NCBI RefSeq assembly: GCF_947495275.1
Contig: NZ_CANLYL010000013.1
Location: forward strand, 62,001 to 126,000
DNA length: 64,000 bases
DNA from: an uncultured Roseobacter sp.
Lineage (GTDB): Bacteria; Pseudomonadota; Alphaproteobacteria; Rhodobacterales; Rhodobacteraceae
Direction: 5' to 3'
Shown here: piece after piece, positions 1-7,692 of the stretch
How the letters are laid out: each line of letters opens with the position of its first letter
Position numbering within the stretch: position 1 is the stretch's first letter
Notes under the pieces: generated by a model
Seen by the model: only the letters and a program-made list of their open reading frames with translations
Databases searched by the model: none
What the model was told of the DNA's origin: nothing
Program-made: the position numbers and the translations under genes

Positions 1-494
1 GTTGCGTGAAATTTCTCTGCAACGTCTGCGACTTGCGCGGGGGGTACAAACAGAAACTCAGCGTTGGGATCAACGAAACGCCTGATCAGCCATGGGCAGG
101 CAATGCGGTCAATTTTGGGCCGCCAGCGCGTGACCCAGCGGGACGCGGGCGTGGCTGTGGGCAGCTTGCCCACGGGGATGCGCGGCAGGCCCGCCTGCTT
201 CCAGGCAATGTTGCCGCCCTCCAGAACTTCGGCCTCAATGCCGTGGGCTCTGAGAAGTGCTGCACTCCCGTGGCTCAGTTTCAGCCCCTTTTGACAGATC
301 ACGACGACGCGCTGGCCAGTGAGGTCACCGACCAATTCGGGGATCTTCGTATGTGGCCAGCGACACGCCGTCGGCACCAATAGCGGATCAGCGCAGAAAT
401 CTTCATCAATGCAGACGTCTATGATAGCGGGCGCATCGGGCGTTCCAATCAGGCGCATGAGGGCAACGGGGGATATTGAGGCAAATTGGGCCAT
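1..494 (-). CDS. Rhodanese / ChrB chromate-resistance domain protein (partial, runs off the window start)
   Basis: Reading leftward from the ATG at 494-492, an open frame continues to the window edge, so only the first 164 codons are present. The N-terminal half looks like a rhodanese domain, with the catalytic-loop-like stretch VVVICQKGLKLSHG and then EVLEGGNIAWKQAGLP. After it comes WVTRWRPKIDRIACPWLIRRF, the start of the ChrB C-terminal domain, which in this family is linked to chromate resistance. The sequence AAAAGGATG just before the start is a weak ribosome site. Domain identity is by recognition of these motifs. The link to chromate is family knowledge; no chrA is visible in the window. 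Confidence 0.8.
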   Translation of the reverse strand, partial: MAQFASISPVALMRLIGTPDAPAIIDVCIDEDFCADPLLVPTACRWPHTKIPELVGDLTGQRVVVICQKGLKLSHGSAALLRAHGIEAEVLEGGNIAWKQAGLPRIPVGKLPTATPASRWVTRWRPKIDRIACPWLIRRFVDPNAEFLFVPPAQVADVAEKFHA

Positions 495-621
495 AGAACA
501 GCATCCTTTTGTCGAATCAACAGGATGCGATACTTGGGCCTGAGCCTCACGGGGCTATCGCTCTATCCCCATATGAGACAAATGCCACAGTTGCGGGGGC
601 GCGGTCAATGCAGGCAAAGGA

Positions 622-950
622 GAGAAGTGCAGGCTTCTGTTGCCAGGTGCCTGCGGACCCCGCCTTACGTCGCTAAACGCAAGGAGTTAGGTTTCAGTAT
701 CTCAGGTCGCTTACGCGGCCATTGCTACTGGAGCACGATTGTCATTTGCAATTGTACATGTTTCGCCGATAACGGTGGCAGACAGCCGAGACAAAGCAAA
801 CCCCTTTAGACGTTCGTCGATCCTGTTTCGGCCCCATAATCCCCAAATGAAGGATTTTGGTGGAGCCGCCGGGTACCGCCCCCGGGTCCGATCCGCTTAT
901 TACGAGCGCGTTTATGTCCATAGTCCCGAAGGACGCTTTAGATATAAGAG
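622..950 (-). ncRNA. ssrA: tmRNA, circularly permuted two-piece form
   Basis: On the minus strand the acceptor piece comes first and ends in CGGCTCCACCA at 858. A 22-base intervening segment follows, and the coding piece starts at 835 with GGGGCCGAAACAGGATCGACG. GGGGCCG pairs with CGGCTCC to give a 7-bp acceptor stem with G-U at the third pair, the alanyl-tRNA synthetase identity element. The tag frame at 749-711 reads ANDNRAPVAMAA then stop. A GCAGGC/GCCTGC hairpin (654-629) closes the coding piece. This permuted order is the known alphaproteobacterial arrangement. Outer ends are approximate (about 622 and 950). It releases stalled ribosomes and tags the products for proteolysis. Confidence 0.93.
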
Positions 951-1015
951 GATCAGGCTGCTGTTGCAATCAGACTGGGTAAATTTGCCGGAAATTGTTC
1001 CATGGACTCGGATTT

Positions 1016-1369
1016 TTAAAGATTGAGGCCAAGGCCAAGCATGCCAATAATGGTTTCACAAATCAGGAACACCCATTTCTTGCGGGACTGTCCGTCCAGC
1101 ATCAGTGAAGTCAGTCGCCCTATCGCCCCACCAGCCCAGATAAAACCGATCATGGCGTAGGCGTCGGGCGTATTGAGGGCGAGCGCGCCGATACCTGCAA
1201 GGACGTAGAGAGCACCAGAGGCTGCGCGCACTTCCGACATGCCCATGGTCGATCCGCCGTCTCGAAGGTCAATCGTTGACATTGTGTATCTCGGCGCCAA
1301 CCACCCGAAAATACCCAAGGCGATGCTGATCAATGCGAGAGAGATGTTAATGCCGGTTACAATGTCCAT
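1016..1369 (-). CDS. Small integral membrane protein (DUF4345-like)
   Basis: This is a 117-residue protein made almost entirely of hydrophobic segments: about residues 5-25, 48-66, 70-86 and 98-115, so roughly four membrane helices. The middle has a RAASGALYVLAGIGAL stretch, and the overall pattern resembles the DUF4345 family of small membrane proteins. Its function is unknown. It lies upstream of ssrA on the same strand, with no obvious operon partner. The ATG at 1369 is taken as the start. Confidence 0.72.
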   Translation of the reverse strand: MDIVTGINISLALISIALGIFGWLAPRYTMSTIDLRDGGSTMGMSEVRAASGALYVLAGIGALALNTPDAYAMIGFIWAGGAIGRLTSLMLDGQSRKKWVFLICETIIGMLGLGLNL

Positions 1370-1701
1370 TCTGGGCCTCTGTTGCTTTTGTTCCCGCGAA
1401 GCTAAACCGAATTGCCGAAATGGCTAGCCACGTCCGCTGATGCCTGACGGCAAAGGACCCTTTCGACGCAATTGTTGCTGTGTTAGCTAGAAACCATGTC
1501 CATTAACCGGGTCCACTGTTATCGGGGCGAGTGGTATGTGATATGCGCAGGTTCGCGCATGTGCTGGGAAATTGTTCTTTCAATTGGGAAAGCATTGGCC
1601 AGAATTTAAGGACGCTCCATTGTCGGTGCGGCCTGTGACGATTGAAAAACGAAGCGTTTTTGGTTTTGCCGGTTTTTGTGATTCTGCACTGCGGGTGAAT
1701 T
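1370..1701. other. Intergenic region, no gene seen
   Basis: These 332 bases separate two divergently transcribed genes and should hold both promoters. Short open frames on either strand show no recognisable protein features, and I saw no convincing hairpin or operator. Confidence 0.5.
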
Positions 1702-2139
1702 ATGGAAAATCAAGACAACATTTTGACACTGGAAGCACTGGCCGAATGGCTGAGCGATAAAATCGGCAATTGCAGTGTGCTCATTACGCAGGTGCAGACG
1801 GATAAACAGTTGAATTTGGCAACCAGTGGTCAAGCGCTACCAGATGCGGTGCGGGATGAGGTCCCTATTGGCTATTCTATTTGCCGTCATGTTGCGGCGA
1901 TGGATTTTCCGTTGGTGATTGATGACGCCTTTACGCACCCCTTGCTGAAAGGCAACGCAATGGTCACAGAGTTTGGCGTCGGTGCCTATGCAGGCGCGCC
2001 CACCCACAGCCATAATTCAGAGCCTTTTGGGGCTGTCTGTGTGTTGAAACAGAACATACACCGTTGGCAGGCGCCTGAAATCTCCCTGATCATTCGCGCA
2101 GCGAGTATGGCCGACAAGGTATTCGCCGCCGCGGGATAG
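1702..2139 (+). CDS. GAF-domain protein
   Basis: A 145-residue cytosolic protein consisting of a single GAF-like sensory fold. Visible pieces are IGYSICRHVAAMDFPLVIDD (about residues 54-73), then GAYAGAP and EPFGAVCVLKQ, the typical last strands of GAF domains. No output domain is attached, so it probably binds a small molecule or acts in trans. The ATG at 1702 follows TGGGTGAATT, a poor ribosome site. The ligand cannot be told from sequence. Confidence 0.75.
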   Translation: MENQDNILTLEALAEWLSDKIGNCSVLITQVQTDKQLNLATSGQALPDAVRDEVPIGYSICRHVAAMDFPLVIDDAFTHPLLKGNAMVTEFGVGAYAGAPTHSHNSEPFGAVCVLKQNIHRWQAPEISLIIRAASMADKVFAAAG

Positions 2140-2251
2140 TGTGCAGCCATGCTTGACAGATGATTTGCTCTACCTAGAATGTTTTTCTTGCATAAACTTC
2201 AATCAGTGGTCGTATTGTAAAAGTGCAGTGGCTGCCTGTCAGGGTGGTACC

Positions 2252-2599
2252 ATGACGAAAGGAAGATCTGTTTCGCTTATGGAAAACGTCCCGCCAATTC
2301 GTCTGTTGTCAGAAGAACCCGGTTCTGACGACGCTGAGAAGGCGCAGATCGTCCGTGCGTTTTTTGATTTGGCGGATGCGATCATAGAGGACGCACCCAA
2401 GGAAAATCCGCCCCCCTTTGAACTCTCCTTGTCTCGCAGCAGGATTGATGAGCTGATTGATAAACACAGCGACGCGCAGTCTGTCGAGCACATCAAGAAC
2501 ATCTGGAATGCATTGCAGTATCTTGTTGATGAATCTGCTGCGGAAAAAAGTACTGATCCAACAGCCTCCGAGGCTTCGGTGACTAAAAAACGTACCTAG
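2252..2599 (+). CDS. Hypothetical acidic protein
   Basis: About 115 residues, with no recognised domain. The central part (AEKAQIVRAFFDLADAIIED) and the later part (SRSRIDELIDKHSDAQSVEH) look helical; the C-terminus is polar and disordered-looking. The ATG at 2252 follows AGGGTGG at short spacing. An in-frame ATG at 2279 preceded by AAGGAAG is an alternative start, and the frame is also open upstream to 2141. It ends 4 bases inside the end of the convergent GntR gene. Confidence 0.5.
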   Translation: MTKGRSVSLMENVPPIRLLSEEPGSDDAEKAQIVRAFFDLADAIIEDAPKENPPPFELSLSRSRIDELIDKHSDAQSVEHIKNIWNALQYLVDESAAEKSTDPTASEASVTKKRT

Positions 2600-3342
2600 C
2601 TCACGGGTTTACTGGATTTTTTCAGACGTGAGGCAAAGACGCTCTGGGCAAGCGTCTGAGTTTCTTCTTCCAGCGCTGACAGGGCGGCCTGGGTTGCTCG
2701 GGGATCCTGCTGCTCCAACGCGTCCGCGATGCTGGTGTGCAGCGCGACAATTTTGCCCCGTGACCGGGCGGTGAAGGTAATCATGTTCATCAGGGGCTGC
2801 ATTGCCTCTACCGCGCCTGACAGCTGATAGGACAGAACCGGGTTTGACGCGCCATCGACAAGCGCCCGGTGAAACGCAACATCGGAGGCACAAAAGGCTT
2901 CGTCTGTAAGCCCAGGATGCCCCTGGCGCAGAATCTCCGCGCGCATTGTCGCTAGATGATCCGCCGTGCGACGTTCGGCAGAAAGCGGCGCGCAGGCGCG
3001 CTCCAGGGCATAGCGTGCTTCGCAGGCGGTCTCAAAACTCACGGCATTCATGCTCAGAAGCAGCGTGGACGTGGTGATTTGCTGTGGCTGTGCAGCTTCG
3101 AAACTCAGACGATTTACAAATGCACCGCCCGTGGCTCCGCGCTGGGTGCGGATCAGCGATTGCGCTGCCAGCCGTTTCAATGCCTCTCTGACCGTAGGAC
3201 GCGACACATTGAACTGGTCAGACAGCTCTGCCTCCGAAGGCAGCCTTTCGTCAACGATCAATGTGCCATCCACGATGGCATTTCTTATGGCGGCGGCGAT
3301 CTGCGCGGACAGATCAGCAGGGCTGTCGGGGTCAATTTTCAT
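2596..3342 (-). CDS. GntR/FadR-family transcriptional regulator
   Basis: A 248-residue regulator. The N-terminal winged helix carries the GntR signature (LPSEAELSDQFNVSRPTVREA, about residues 34-54), followed by an all-helical FCD-type effector domain with LVDGASNPVLSYQ. The start is placed at the ATG at 3342 (MKIDPDSPADL) because upstream sequence to 3423 overlaps the divergent gene and is not conserved-looking. The FCD subgroup usually answers organic acids. It is divergent from the DUF2182-to-acuI gene run, so it is a candidate regulator of that run, including dmdA; GntR-type DmdR regulators are known next to dmdA in other roseobacters. That role is inference. Confidence 0.85.
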   Translation of the reverse strand: MKIDPDSPADLSAQIAAAIRNAIVDGTLIVDERLPSEAELSDQFNVSRPTVREALKRLAAQSLIRTQRGATGGAFVNRLSFEAAQPQQITTSTLLLSMNAVSFETACEARYALERACAPLSAERRTADHLATMRAEILRQGHPGLTDEAFCASDVAFHRALVDGASNPVLSYQLSGAVEAMQPLMNMITFTARSRGKIVALHTSIADALEQQDPRATQAALSALEEETQTLAQSVFASRLKKSSKPVS

Positions 3343-3417
3343 TTGTCTTACATTTAATGTTTGATCGACTTCTAATTGTCTGGCATTTGATTGGCAAGGA
3401 TTAAGGGGACTCACTTC

Positions 3418-4206
3418 GTGCACGGCATCATGCGCTCCACACTCTGGCTTGGGTTTTTTACCGCCATTCTGGCGGCCTGGTGGGTCATGTACGCGATGAG
3501 CATCGACATGGACCTCGATCTTCTCGGAAGACCGGGCGAGATGGGCGCACGCATGGCCGCGATGGACCCGCGCATGCCCATGTATATGCCCATGGCCAAT
3601 TTCGGCCCGCTGTTTGCCATGTGGGCGATTATGATGGCGGCGATGATGTTGCCCACCCTTGTACCGACCTTACGCGCGTACGAGGACCTGATGGTTTCAG
3701 CAAACGGCACGCGGGCAGGGTGGTTGGGCGTTCTGCTGGGCTATTTCGTCATCTGGGTTGGCTTTGCCGCTGTGATAACGGGCGCGCAACTCGGCTTGCT
3801 GTTCGGCGGCATCATCGACATGCTCGGTGTTGCCAAATCGCCGCTGGTGGCGGGCGCGCTGCTTATCATGGTCGGTCTTTTTCAGTTTACCCGCGCCAAG
3901 GAAATCTGCCACGGTGTCTGTCACGCGCCGGCGATGTATTTTCTGGGCCATTGGCGCACAGGGTTTGGCGGCGGGCTGGGCATGGGGCTGGGCCTTGGTG
4001 CATTTTGTGTCGGCTGTTGTTGGGGTTTCATGTCGCTGGGATTTGTCGGTGGGGTGATGAACCTCGCCTGGATGGGCTTAGCGACACTCTTCATGATCCT
4101 CGAAAAATTGCCGCAAATCGGACATTACGTGACAAAACCTATGGGGGTCATCTTATGCGCTGCGGGGCTCGCAGTGATGGGCTGGCCGAGCTTGATGGGA
4201 GGATAA
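3418..4206 (+). CDS. DUF2182 metal-binding integral membrane protein
   Basis: A 262-residue membrane protein with about six helices. It is rich in methionine near the N-terminus (DPRMPMYMPMANFGPLFAMW, MMAAMMLP) and has the Cys/His segment KEICHGVCHAP and the CVGCCWGFM segment, which mark the DUF2182 family, often described as predicted metal-binding. The GTG at 3418 is chosen because AAGGGGAC lies 9 bases upstream; an in-frame TTG at 3391 is less likely. It is the first gene of a tight run and is followed 4 bases later by the DUF1326 gene, its usual partner. The metal and the reaction are unknown. Confidence 0.85.
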   Translation: MHGIMRSTLWLGFFTAILAAWWVMYAMSIDMDLDLLGRPGEMGARMAAMDPRMPMYMPMANFGPLFAMWAIMMAAMMLPTLVPTLRAYEDLMVSANGTRAGWLGVLLGYFVIWVGFAAVITGAQLGLLFGGIIDMLGVAKSPLVAGALLIMVGLFQFTRAKEICHGVCHAPAMYFLGHWRTGFGGGLGMGLGLGAFCVGCCWGFMSLGFVGGVMNLAWMGLATLFMILEKLPQIGHYVTKPMGVILCAAGLAVMGWPSLMGG

Positions 4207-4210
4207 CATC

Positions 4211-4918
4211 ATGGCAAAGAACAGACGCGCGGACGCTGACAAGCTGCCCATCAGCCAGCGGATTGACCAGCGAATGCCCAACCCCAAACGGCGGCAGACA
4301 AGCCCGACGGAATGGGCGATCAAGGGCGAGCTTTTCCTGAACTGCTCCTGCACGGTGTTTTGTCCCTGCGTTGTCAGCCTGGGCGCGCATCCCCCTACCG
4401 AAGGCCACTGCCATGCCTGGATGGCGATCGCCATCGACGAGGGCCACTACGAGGGCGAAGACCTGGGCGGGTTGAACATCGGGCTTCTGGTGGACATCCC
4501 GGGCCGCATGGGCGAGGGCAACTGGAAGGTCGCCGCCTATGTGGACGAGCGGGCAACCGGCAAGGCCTACAATGGTATCTTGCAGATATTCTCAGGTGCA
4601 GCCGGAGGCACCACAGGCCTCTTCACCATGCTGGTATCGGAAATCATCGGGGCGGAGCGCGCGCCCGTTGAAATCGTTCGCGACGGCAATCGCCGCTCCA
4701 TCATGATCGGCCGCAAGATTCAGGGGGAGATCGAAATGCTGACCGGTAAAGACCCCGAACATCCGGTTATGGTCAGCAATTCCAAATACTGGATGGGCCC
4801 GGATATCATCGCCGCAACTGGCCTGAAAAGTCGCGTGCGGGATTACGGTCGCGTCTGGGATTTCGGTGGAAAATCGGCAGAGATTTGCCCGATTGATTGG
4901 AAAGGCCCTAAACCGTGA
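4211..4918 (+). CDS. DUF1326-domain protein
   Basis: A 235-residue soluble protein. The DUF1326 signature NCSCTVFCPCVVSLG at about residues 44-58 holds a Cys-x-Cys and Cys-x-Cys-rich N-terminal loop, and the rest (GILQIFSGAAGGTTGLFT) fits the family. DUF1326 and DUF2182 genes very often sit together, as here (4-base gap), suggesting one metal-related function, but no biochemistry is known to me. Its stop overlaps the GTG start of the next gene by 4 bases. Confidence 0.85.
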   Translation: MAKNRRADADKLPISQRIDQRMPNPKRRQTSPTEWAIKGELFLNCSCTVFCPCVVSLGAHPPTEGHCHAWMAIAIDEGHYEGEDLGGLNIGLLVDIPGRMGEGNWKVAAYVDERATGKAYNGILQIFSGAAGGTTGLFTMLVSEIIGAERAPVEIVRDGNRRSIMIGRKIQGEIEMLTGKDPEHPVMVSNSKYWMGPDIIAATGLKSRVRDYGRVWDFGGKSAEICPIDWKGPKP

Positions 4919-5424
4919 TCGACCCGGCTTATGCGGTGATGATGGCACGCTACAACGGCTGGCAGAACGGCCAGTTGATGCCCGTGCTGGAAGCCATGTC
5001 GCATGAGGACCTGACCCTCGACAGGGGTGCGTTTTTTGGCTCGCTACTGGCAACGGCGAACCACCTGCTTTGGGGCGACACCCTCTGGATGAGCCGGTTT
5101 GACCCGTCGGTGGAGCCCCCCGCAGTGCCGCCCAAGGATCATGCAAAGCTGCATCCGACCATCCAGTCATGGGCGGCGGACAGGTTTCGGATGGATGGCA
5201 AAATCCGCTTTTGGGCCGAAGGGCTGCGCACTTTGGACCTCAAGGGAGATCTGATTTTCACGCCCAGCACTCTGGGACGTGAAGTGACGGTGCCTTTGGC
5301 CTCATCCATCGTGCATTTTTTCAGTCATCAGACCCATCACCGCGGACAGATTCACGCGATGCTTACAAGTGCAGGACAGAAGGCCCCAGTCAGCGATCTG
5401 TTCCTGATGCCAGAGGATGCCTGA
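4915..5424 (+). CDS. DinB-family putative metalloenzyme
   Basis: A 169-residue four-helix-bundle protein. The family's metal-binding histidines appear as NHLLWGD (about residue 44) and SHQTHHRGQIHAML near the C-terminus. DinB-like proteins include thiol-dependent transferases, but the substrate here is unknown. It starts with a GTG overlapping the previous gene's stop (GTGA), implying translational coupling, and its end touches the start of dmdA. Confidence 0.87.
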   Translation: MIDPAYAVMMARYNGWQNGQLMPVLEAMSHEDLTLDRGAFFGSLLATANHLLWGDTLWMSRFDPSVEPPAVPPKDHAKLHPTIQSWAADRFRMDGKIRFWAEGLRTLDLKGDLIFTPSTLGREVTVPLASSIVHFFSHQTHHRGQIHAMLTSAGQKAPVSDLFLMPEDA

Positions 5425-5425
5425 C

Positions 5426-6529
5426 ATGGCGTTGATTTCACCTTCGCGGCGGTTGCGCCGCACGCCCTTTTCCGCGGGCGTCGAAGCGGCGGGTGTCAAA
5501 GCCTATACCATCTACAACCACATGCTATTGCCAACGGTCTTTGAAAGCGTCGAGGCGGACTATCATCATCTGAAAAACCACGTTCAAGTCTGGGATGTCT
5601 CTGTAGAGCGACAGGTGGAACTGCGTGGTCCGGATGCCGCACGATTGATGCAGATGCTCACGCCGCGCGATCTCAGAAGCATGTTGCCCGGGCGCTGTTT
5701 TTATGTGCCTATCGTCGATGAAACAGGCGGTATGCTGAACGATCCTGTTGCGGTGAAACTGGCCGAAGATCGTTGGTGGATTTCAATCGCTGACAGTGAC
5801 CTTTTGCTATGGGTCAAGGGGATCGCGAACGGTTACCGTCTGGATGTGCTTGTGGACGAGCCTGATGTGTCACCGTTGGCGGTGCAGGGCCCCAAGGCAG
5901 ATGACCTGATGGCCCGGGTCTTTGGCGATGCGGTGCGCGACATCCGGTTTTTCCGGTTTGGCATGTTTGAGTTTGAAGGGCGCGATTTGGCGGTTGCGCG
6001 ATCCGGTTACTCCAAACAAGGGGGCTTTGAAATCTACGTCTCCGGCAGCGACATTGCGATGCCGCTATGGGAGACGCTCTTTGCTGCGGGCGAGGATCTG
6101 AACGTACGGGCAGGGTGCCCCAACGCCATCGAGCGGATCGAAGGCGGGTTGCTCAGCTACGGCAATGACATGACCGATGACAACACACCCCATGAATGCG
6201 GATTGGGCAGGTTCTGTGACACCCAGACGGCGATTGGCTGTATCGGACGGGATGCTTTGTTGCGCGTCGCAAAGGAAGGCCCGGTTCAGCAGATCAGGGC
6301 GATTGCCATTGAGGGCGATCCCGTGCCGCTTTGTGATCGCGCCTGGCCGCTCTTTGCACAGGGTCGGCGAGTGGGCCAGATCACCTCGGCCACCTGGAGC
6401 CCGGACTATGCCACCAATGTGGCCATCGGCATGGTGCGGATGACCCATTGGGACAGCGGCACCGCACTTGAAGTCGAGACCCCCGACGGCATGCGATCCG
6501 CGACAGTGCAGCCGGGGTTTTGGCTTTAG
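5426..6529 (+). CDS. dmdA: Dimethylsulfoniopropionate (DMSP) demethylase
   Basis: A 367-residue member of the glycine-cleavage T-protein family. It moves a methyl group from DMSP to tetrahydrofolate, leaving methylmercaptopropionate. The N-terminal stretch RRTPFSAGVEAAGVKAYTIY and the later SPLAVQGPKADDLMARVF, YSKQGGFEIYVSG and ERIEGGLLSYGNDM match what I recall of roseobacter DmdA rather than GcvT. The ATG at 5426 (MALISPSRR) is preferred; an in-frame ATG at 5417 would overlap the DinB stop. acuI follows 73 bases later and a BCCT transporter gene is convergent, which supports the DMSP assignment over general aminomethyltransferase. Confidence 0.9.
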   Translation: MALISPSRRLRRTPFSAGVEAAGVKAYTIYNHMLLPTVFESVEADYHHLKNHVQVWDVSVERQVELRGPDAARLMQMLTPRDLRSMLPGRCFYVPIVDETGGMLNDPVAVKLAEDRWWISIADSDLLLWVKGIANGYRLDVLVDEPDVSPLAVQGPKADDLMARVFGDAVRDIRFFRFGMFEFEGRDLAVARSGYSKQGGFEIYVSGSDIAMPLWETLFAAGEDLNVRAGCPNAIERIEGGLLSYGNDMTDDNTPHECGLGRFCDTQTAIGCIGRDALLRVAKEGPVQQIRAIAIEGDPVPLCDRAWPLFAQGRRVGQITSATWSPDYATNVAIGMVRMTHWDSGTALEVETPDGMRSATVQPGFWL

Positions 6530-6602
6530 ACGATTTCAGCGCAACATGATGCGTGTACCCAAGAGACAGTAAAACTGGGCAGGGACCCGAAAGGAGACAA
6601 GG

Positions 6603-7595
6603 ATGTTCAAGGCACTTGTGGTGAACAAGGATGACGAGAGCGGCAAAACCTCCGCCGCTGTCGAGGAGATTTCAGAGGATCAACTGCCCGATGGGGACGT
6701 GACCGTCGCGGTTGAATATTCGACAGTCAACTACAAGGACGGTCTGTGTATCGGGCCGGGCGGTGGTTTGGTGCGCAACTATCCTCATGTGCCGGGGGTT
6801 GATTTTGCGGGCACTGTCGAAGCCTCCGACGATGATCGTTATAAACCGGGGGACAAGGTTGTGCTGACCGGTTGGCGTGTCGGCGAGGGCCATTGGGGCG
6901 GTTACGCTCAAAAGGCGCGGGTGAAGGCTGACTGGCTTGTGCCGCTGCCCGATGGGCTGGACACACGCGCCGCGATGGCCGTGGGGACGGCCGGTTTTAC
7001 CGCGATGCTGTCTGTTATGGCCTTGCAGGATCACGGCTTGAACCCGGGCGACGGGCCGGTGCTGGTCACGGGGGCCGCAGGCGGCGTTGGGTCCGTTGCC
7101 GTCGCACTGCTGGCGTCACTTGGTCATGAAGTGGCTGGTGTGACGGGACGACCGGAAACCGCAGACTACCTCAAGGGCCTCGGGGCCAGCCAGATCGTTG
7201 CGCGTGAAGAGATCAATGAGACCGTTAAACGCCCGTTGGAGGCCGAAACCTGGGCCGGATGCATAGATGCGGTTGGCGGCGCGATGCTGGCGCGTGTCCT
7301 GGGGCAGATGAAATATGGCACCTCCGTCGCAGCGGTGGGCCTTGCGGGCGGTGCCGGGCTGCCGGCAACCGTGATCCCTTTCCTGTTGCGGGGCGTGAAC
7401 CTTCTGGGCATTGATTCCGTCATGCAGCCCTATGAGAACCGCGTTCGGGCCTGGCAGCGGGTCGCCACCGATCTGCCGATGGATAAGCTTGAAGCTATGG
7501 TTGTGCCCGCGACGCTTGCTGATTTACCCCAACTTGGAGCAGATATTCTCAGAGGTCAGGTCAAAGGCCGCGTCGTCGTCGATGTGAATGGTTAA
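6603..7595 (+). CDS. acuI: Acryloyl-CoA reductase, AcuI type
   Basis: A 330-residue medium-chain reductase that lacks the zinc site. It reduces acryloyl-CoA to propionyl-CoA with NADPH, removing a toxic product of DMSP breakdown. Seen: YSTVNYKDGLCIGPGGG near residue 40, HVPGVDFAGTV, and the nucleotide loop VTGAAGGVGSVAVALL (about residues 155-170). AAAGGAGACAAGG just upstream is a good ribosome site. It follows dmdA in the same direction, the order seen in other roseobacters, and is closed by a strong terminator. Confidence 0.92.
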   Translation: MFKALVVNKDDESGKTSAAVEEISEDQLPDGDVTVAVEYSTVNYKDGLCIGPGGGLVRNYPHVPGVDFAGTVEASDDDRYKPGDKVVLTGWRVGEGHWGGYAQKARVKADWLVPLPDGLDTRAAMAVGTAGFTAMLSVMALQDHGLNPGDGPVLVTGAAGGVGSVAVALLASLGHEVAGVTGRPETADYLKGLGASQIVAREEINETVKRPLEAETWAGCIDAVGGAMLARVLGQMKYGTSVAAVGLAGGAGLPATVIPFLLRGVNLLGIDSVMQPYENRVRAWQRVATDLPMDKLEAMVVPATLADLPQLGADILRGQVKGRVVVDVNG

Positions 7596-7645
7596 GTCGC
7601 CGTTCGGGCGCCATCCTAAGCCTTTGCGGATTTGAACAGCGCAGC

Positions 7646-7680
7646 AAAAAAGGGACGCTCAAAGGAGCGCCCCTTTTTTT
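7646..7680. terminator. Bidirectional Rho-independent terminator
   Basis: A run of A, a GC-rich stem (GGGACGCTC / GAGCGCCCC, loop AAAG) and a run of seven T make an intrinsic terminator that works on both strands. It lies between the convergent ends of acuI and the BCCT transporter gene. Confidence 0.92.
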
Positions 7681-7692
7681 GTGAGCTAGAGA

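Noticed and set aside
742-969. 75-codon minus-strand open frame
   Set aside because: It reads through the tmRNA acceptor piece, spacer and coding piece; the RNA gene explains the sequence.
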